From: Phaeosphaeria sp. MPI-PUGE-AT-0046c | Taxonomy: Eukaryota; Ascomycota; Dothideomycetes; Pleosporales; Phaeosphaeriaceae | Assembly: GCA_020747045.1 (NCBI GenBank) | Contig: JAGTJN010000007.1 | Coordinates: 992,001-1,056,000 of the forward strand | DNA: 64,000 nucleotides | Direction of reading: 5' to 3' | Shown here: positions 62,339-64,000 of the stretch, in pieces | How the letters are laid out: every line of letters begins with the position of its first letter | Numbering within the stretch: the stretch's first letter is position 1 | Notes under the pieces: generated by a model | What the model saw: only the letters and a program-made list of their open reading frames with translations | Database searches by the model: none | What the model was told of the DNA's origin: nothing | Program-made: the position numbers and the translations under genes

Positions 62339-64000
62339 ATGGCTTCCGGTACTCATCCTGCATCGAAACCGGATTGGACCAACCTCGAGGTACTGCACAG
62401 GAACACACTGCAGCCGCGTGCATATTTTCACAACTATCCATCAGGAGATGATGCGTTGACATACGACACCAAGCAAGCAAAGTCACACTGCTTGTCTGGA
62501 ACATGGAAGTTCGAGCACGCGTATTCGCCCTTTGAGGCCCCTGAAGGGTTCGAACAACCGTCCTTCGACTCTTCGAAGTGGAGCGATATCGCTGTGCCGG
62601 GCATGTGGCAGTTGCAGGGATTCGGCAAAGGACCGCAGTACACCAACGTCCAGTACCAAATCCCAATAGATCCTCCCAATGTTTCTTATACCGAAAACGA
62701 AACTGGTTCCTACATCAATAAGTTCAAGGTGCCCCAGAACCTCAAGGGTGGCCAGCTCCGTGTGAGATTTGAGGGTGTGGACGCCGCTTTTCATGTTTGG
62801 GTTAATGGTAAAGAAGTGGGGTACTCGCAAGGCAGTAGAAACCCAGATGAGTTTGATATCACATCTGTGGTTGACATCGATGGCGACAACGTCCTCGCGG
62901 TCAGAGTCTATCAATTGTGTGACGGCACATACATCGAAGATCAGGATCAGTGGTGGCTCAGTGGAATGTGAGTGTGTCTATCGTTTACCTACCATGTCAT
63001 TGCTAATATTAGCAGCTTTCGCGATGTCTTTCTTGTCGGATTTCCTAAGGAAAACCGCATTGATAACGTCTTCGTACAAACACTTCTGGATGCGTCGTAT
63101 ACTGATGCCGACTTGAAAATCAATGTTGACACGCAAGGCACGGGGCGCATCGCTATCAAGCTGTTGGATGCCCAGAAAAAGATTGTAGCCACCTCAGAGC
63201 AGGATGTTGTTAGCAGCGGTGCAACCAAATTTAGCATCCCGGTGAAAAATCCGCTAAAGTGGACTGCGGAATCGCCTAACCTATACCATCTTATTGTCTC
63301 GATGGGTACTGCTCAACACATCAGCCAACGTGTTGGCTTCCGACAAGTTGAGATGAAGGATGGTCTGATCAAGGTCAACGGTAAACGCATTGTGTTCCGT
63401 GGAGTGAACCGTCATGAACACCATCCCAAATTCGGTCGAACCGTGCCTCTCGAGTTCCTCAAGCAAGATCTCCTCACAATGAAGCGCCACAACATCAACG
63501 CTATACGGACCTCGCACCAACTGAACGATCCGCGACTGTACGATCTAGCAGATGAAATGGGTTTCTGGGTCATGGACGAGGCCGACCTTGAATGTCACGG
63601 TTTCGAAACTGTTGCAGACAAAGCGCTCACTGCTGCTGAGCAACAACTGCCCTTCCGAGAGCGCCAACTTCTGACGAGGCAGAAGGCGGCAGAATGGACC
63701 ACCGACAACCCAGACTGGACCAAAGCTTATGTTGATCGAGCAGAACATCTTGTCAAGCGCGACCAGCTCCATCCATCTATTATCTCCTGGAGTCTGGGGA
63801 ACGAGGCCTTCTTCGGCAGGAACTTTAAGGCGATGTACGATCACATCAAAGCCTACGACGACAGCAGACCCATTCATTACGAAGCGGACATATATGCCGA
63901 GACCATGGACATGTACTCGAGGATGTATCCCCCCATCAGTGAGATTATCGAGTTCGGAGAGGACAAGTCCAAGACAAAGCCTCTTGTACTGTGTGAATTT
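62339..64000 (+). CDS. GH2 beta-galactosidase, LacZ type, 5' part (cut by window end)
   Basis: Exon 1 is 62339-62967 and exon 2 runs from 63016 past the window end; the 48-nt intron (GTGAGT..GCAG) restores WWLSGIFRDVFLV, a hallmark of large GH2 beta-galactosidases. So far 538 residues are seen. The sugar-binding jelly-roll domain comes first (SGTWKFEHAY, VPGMWQLQGFGKGPQYTN, FHVWVNGKEVGYSQGSR), then the Ig-like domain, then the TIM barrel (FRGVNRHEHHP, IRTSHQLNDPRLYDLADEMGFWVMDEADLE). The acid/base Glu473 is in SLGNEA, and the nucleophile Glu537 is in the last codons visible (VLCEF). It hydrolyses lactose to glucose and galactose. No signal peptide, so it is intracellular, which fits the need for a lactose importer encoded next door. 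LAC4-like in type. Confidence 0.95.

Noticed and set aside
1..64000. tRNA, rRNA, CRISPR arrays, intact transposons
   Set aside because: No tRNA B-box-like GGTTCGANTCC in a fitting context, no rRNA-like stretch, no regular spaced repeats, no transposase or reverse transcriptase motifs seen by eye. A covariance-model or repeat search would be decisive.

Overview
The window is nuclear DNA of a filamentous ascomycete (Pezizomycotina). The evidence is short introns of about 45-90 nt with GT..AG ends and CTAAC/CTGAC-like branch sites, genes packed on both strands, C-rich third codon positions, and a fungal gene set (DGAT2, AsaB-like enzyme, VAO-like oxidase, hybrid histidine kinase, Rad60/Esc2-like protein, LSM6, SERCA). 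The style fits Dothideomycetes, perhaps Pleosporales, but that is a judgement and no marker gene settles it. I see no rRNA, tRNA, CRISPR array or intact transposon.

Region by region. 0-1.1 kb: 3' part of an amino acid permease. 2.7-7.3 kb: a small putative catabolic cluster, made of an FAD monooxygenase of salicylate-hydroxylase type, an ACMSD-like metal-dependent decarboxylase and an Asp/Glu-racemase-superfamily enzyme (maleate isomerase/arylmalonate decarboxylase type). The last two are divergently transcribed. 7.9-13.8 kb: a GNAT acetyltransferase, DGAT2 and a CorA-like membrane protein. 13.8-17.9 kb: two unrelated MFS transporters in tandem (anion:cation symporter type and monocarboxylate type). 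18.7-24.4 kb: an F-box protein, an AsaB/CmcJ-like oxidoreductase and two low-complexity basic proteins. 25-34.3 kb: a vanillyl-alcohol-oxidase-like flavoenzyme, a SUMO-like-domain protein (Rad60/Esc2), LSM6, a hypothetical protein and a secreted BBE-type flavooxidase.

34.6-40.2 kb: an RS-rich protein, a small membrane protein, a MYND-finger protein and an unknown protein. 40.2-44 kb holds no supportable gene. 44-50.8 kb: a soluble hybrid histidine kinase and a SERCA-type Ca2+ pump. 51-56.4 kb: three nuclear-looking or unknown proteins. 56.4-59 kb is gene-poor but carries a broken response-regulator receiver domain at 58.3-58.9 kb. 59-64 kb: a lactose-permease-like sugar transporter and a GH2 beta-galactosidase, divergently arranged as in the yeast LAC12-LAC4 pair; the GH2 gene leaves the window just after its catalytic nucleophile.

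Most multi-exon models were built by finding splice sites that keep the reading frame and restore family motifs. No single previously undescribed system stands out clearly. The best leads are the 2.7-7.3 kb cluster, the divergent lactose pair, the receiver-domain relic, and the changed catalytic positions in the VAO-like oxidase and the racemase-superfamily enzyme.
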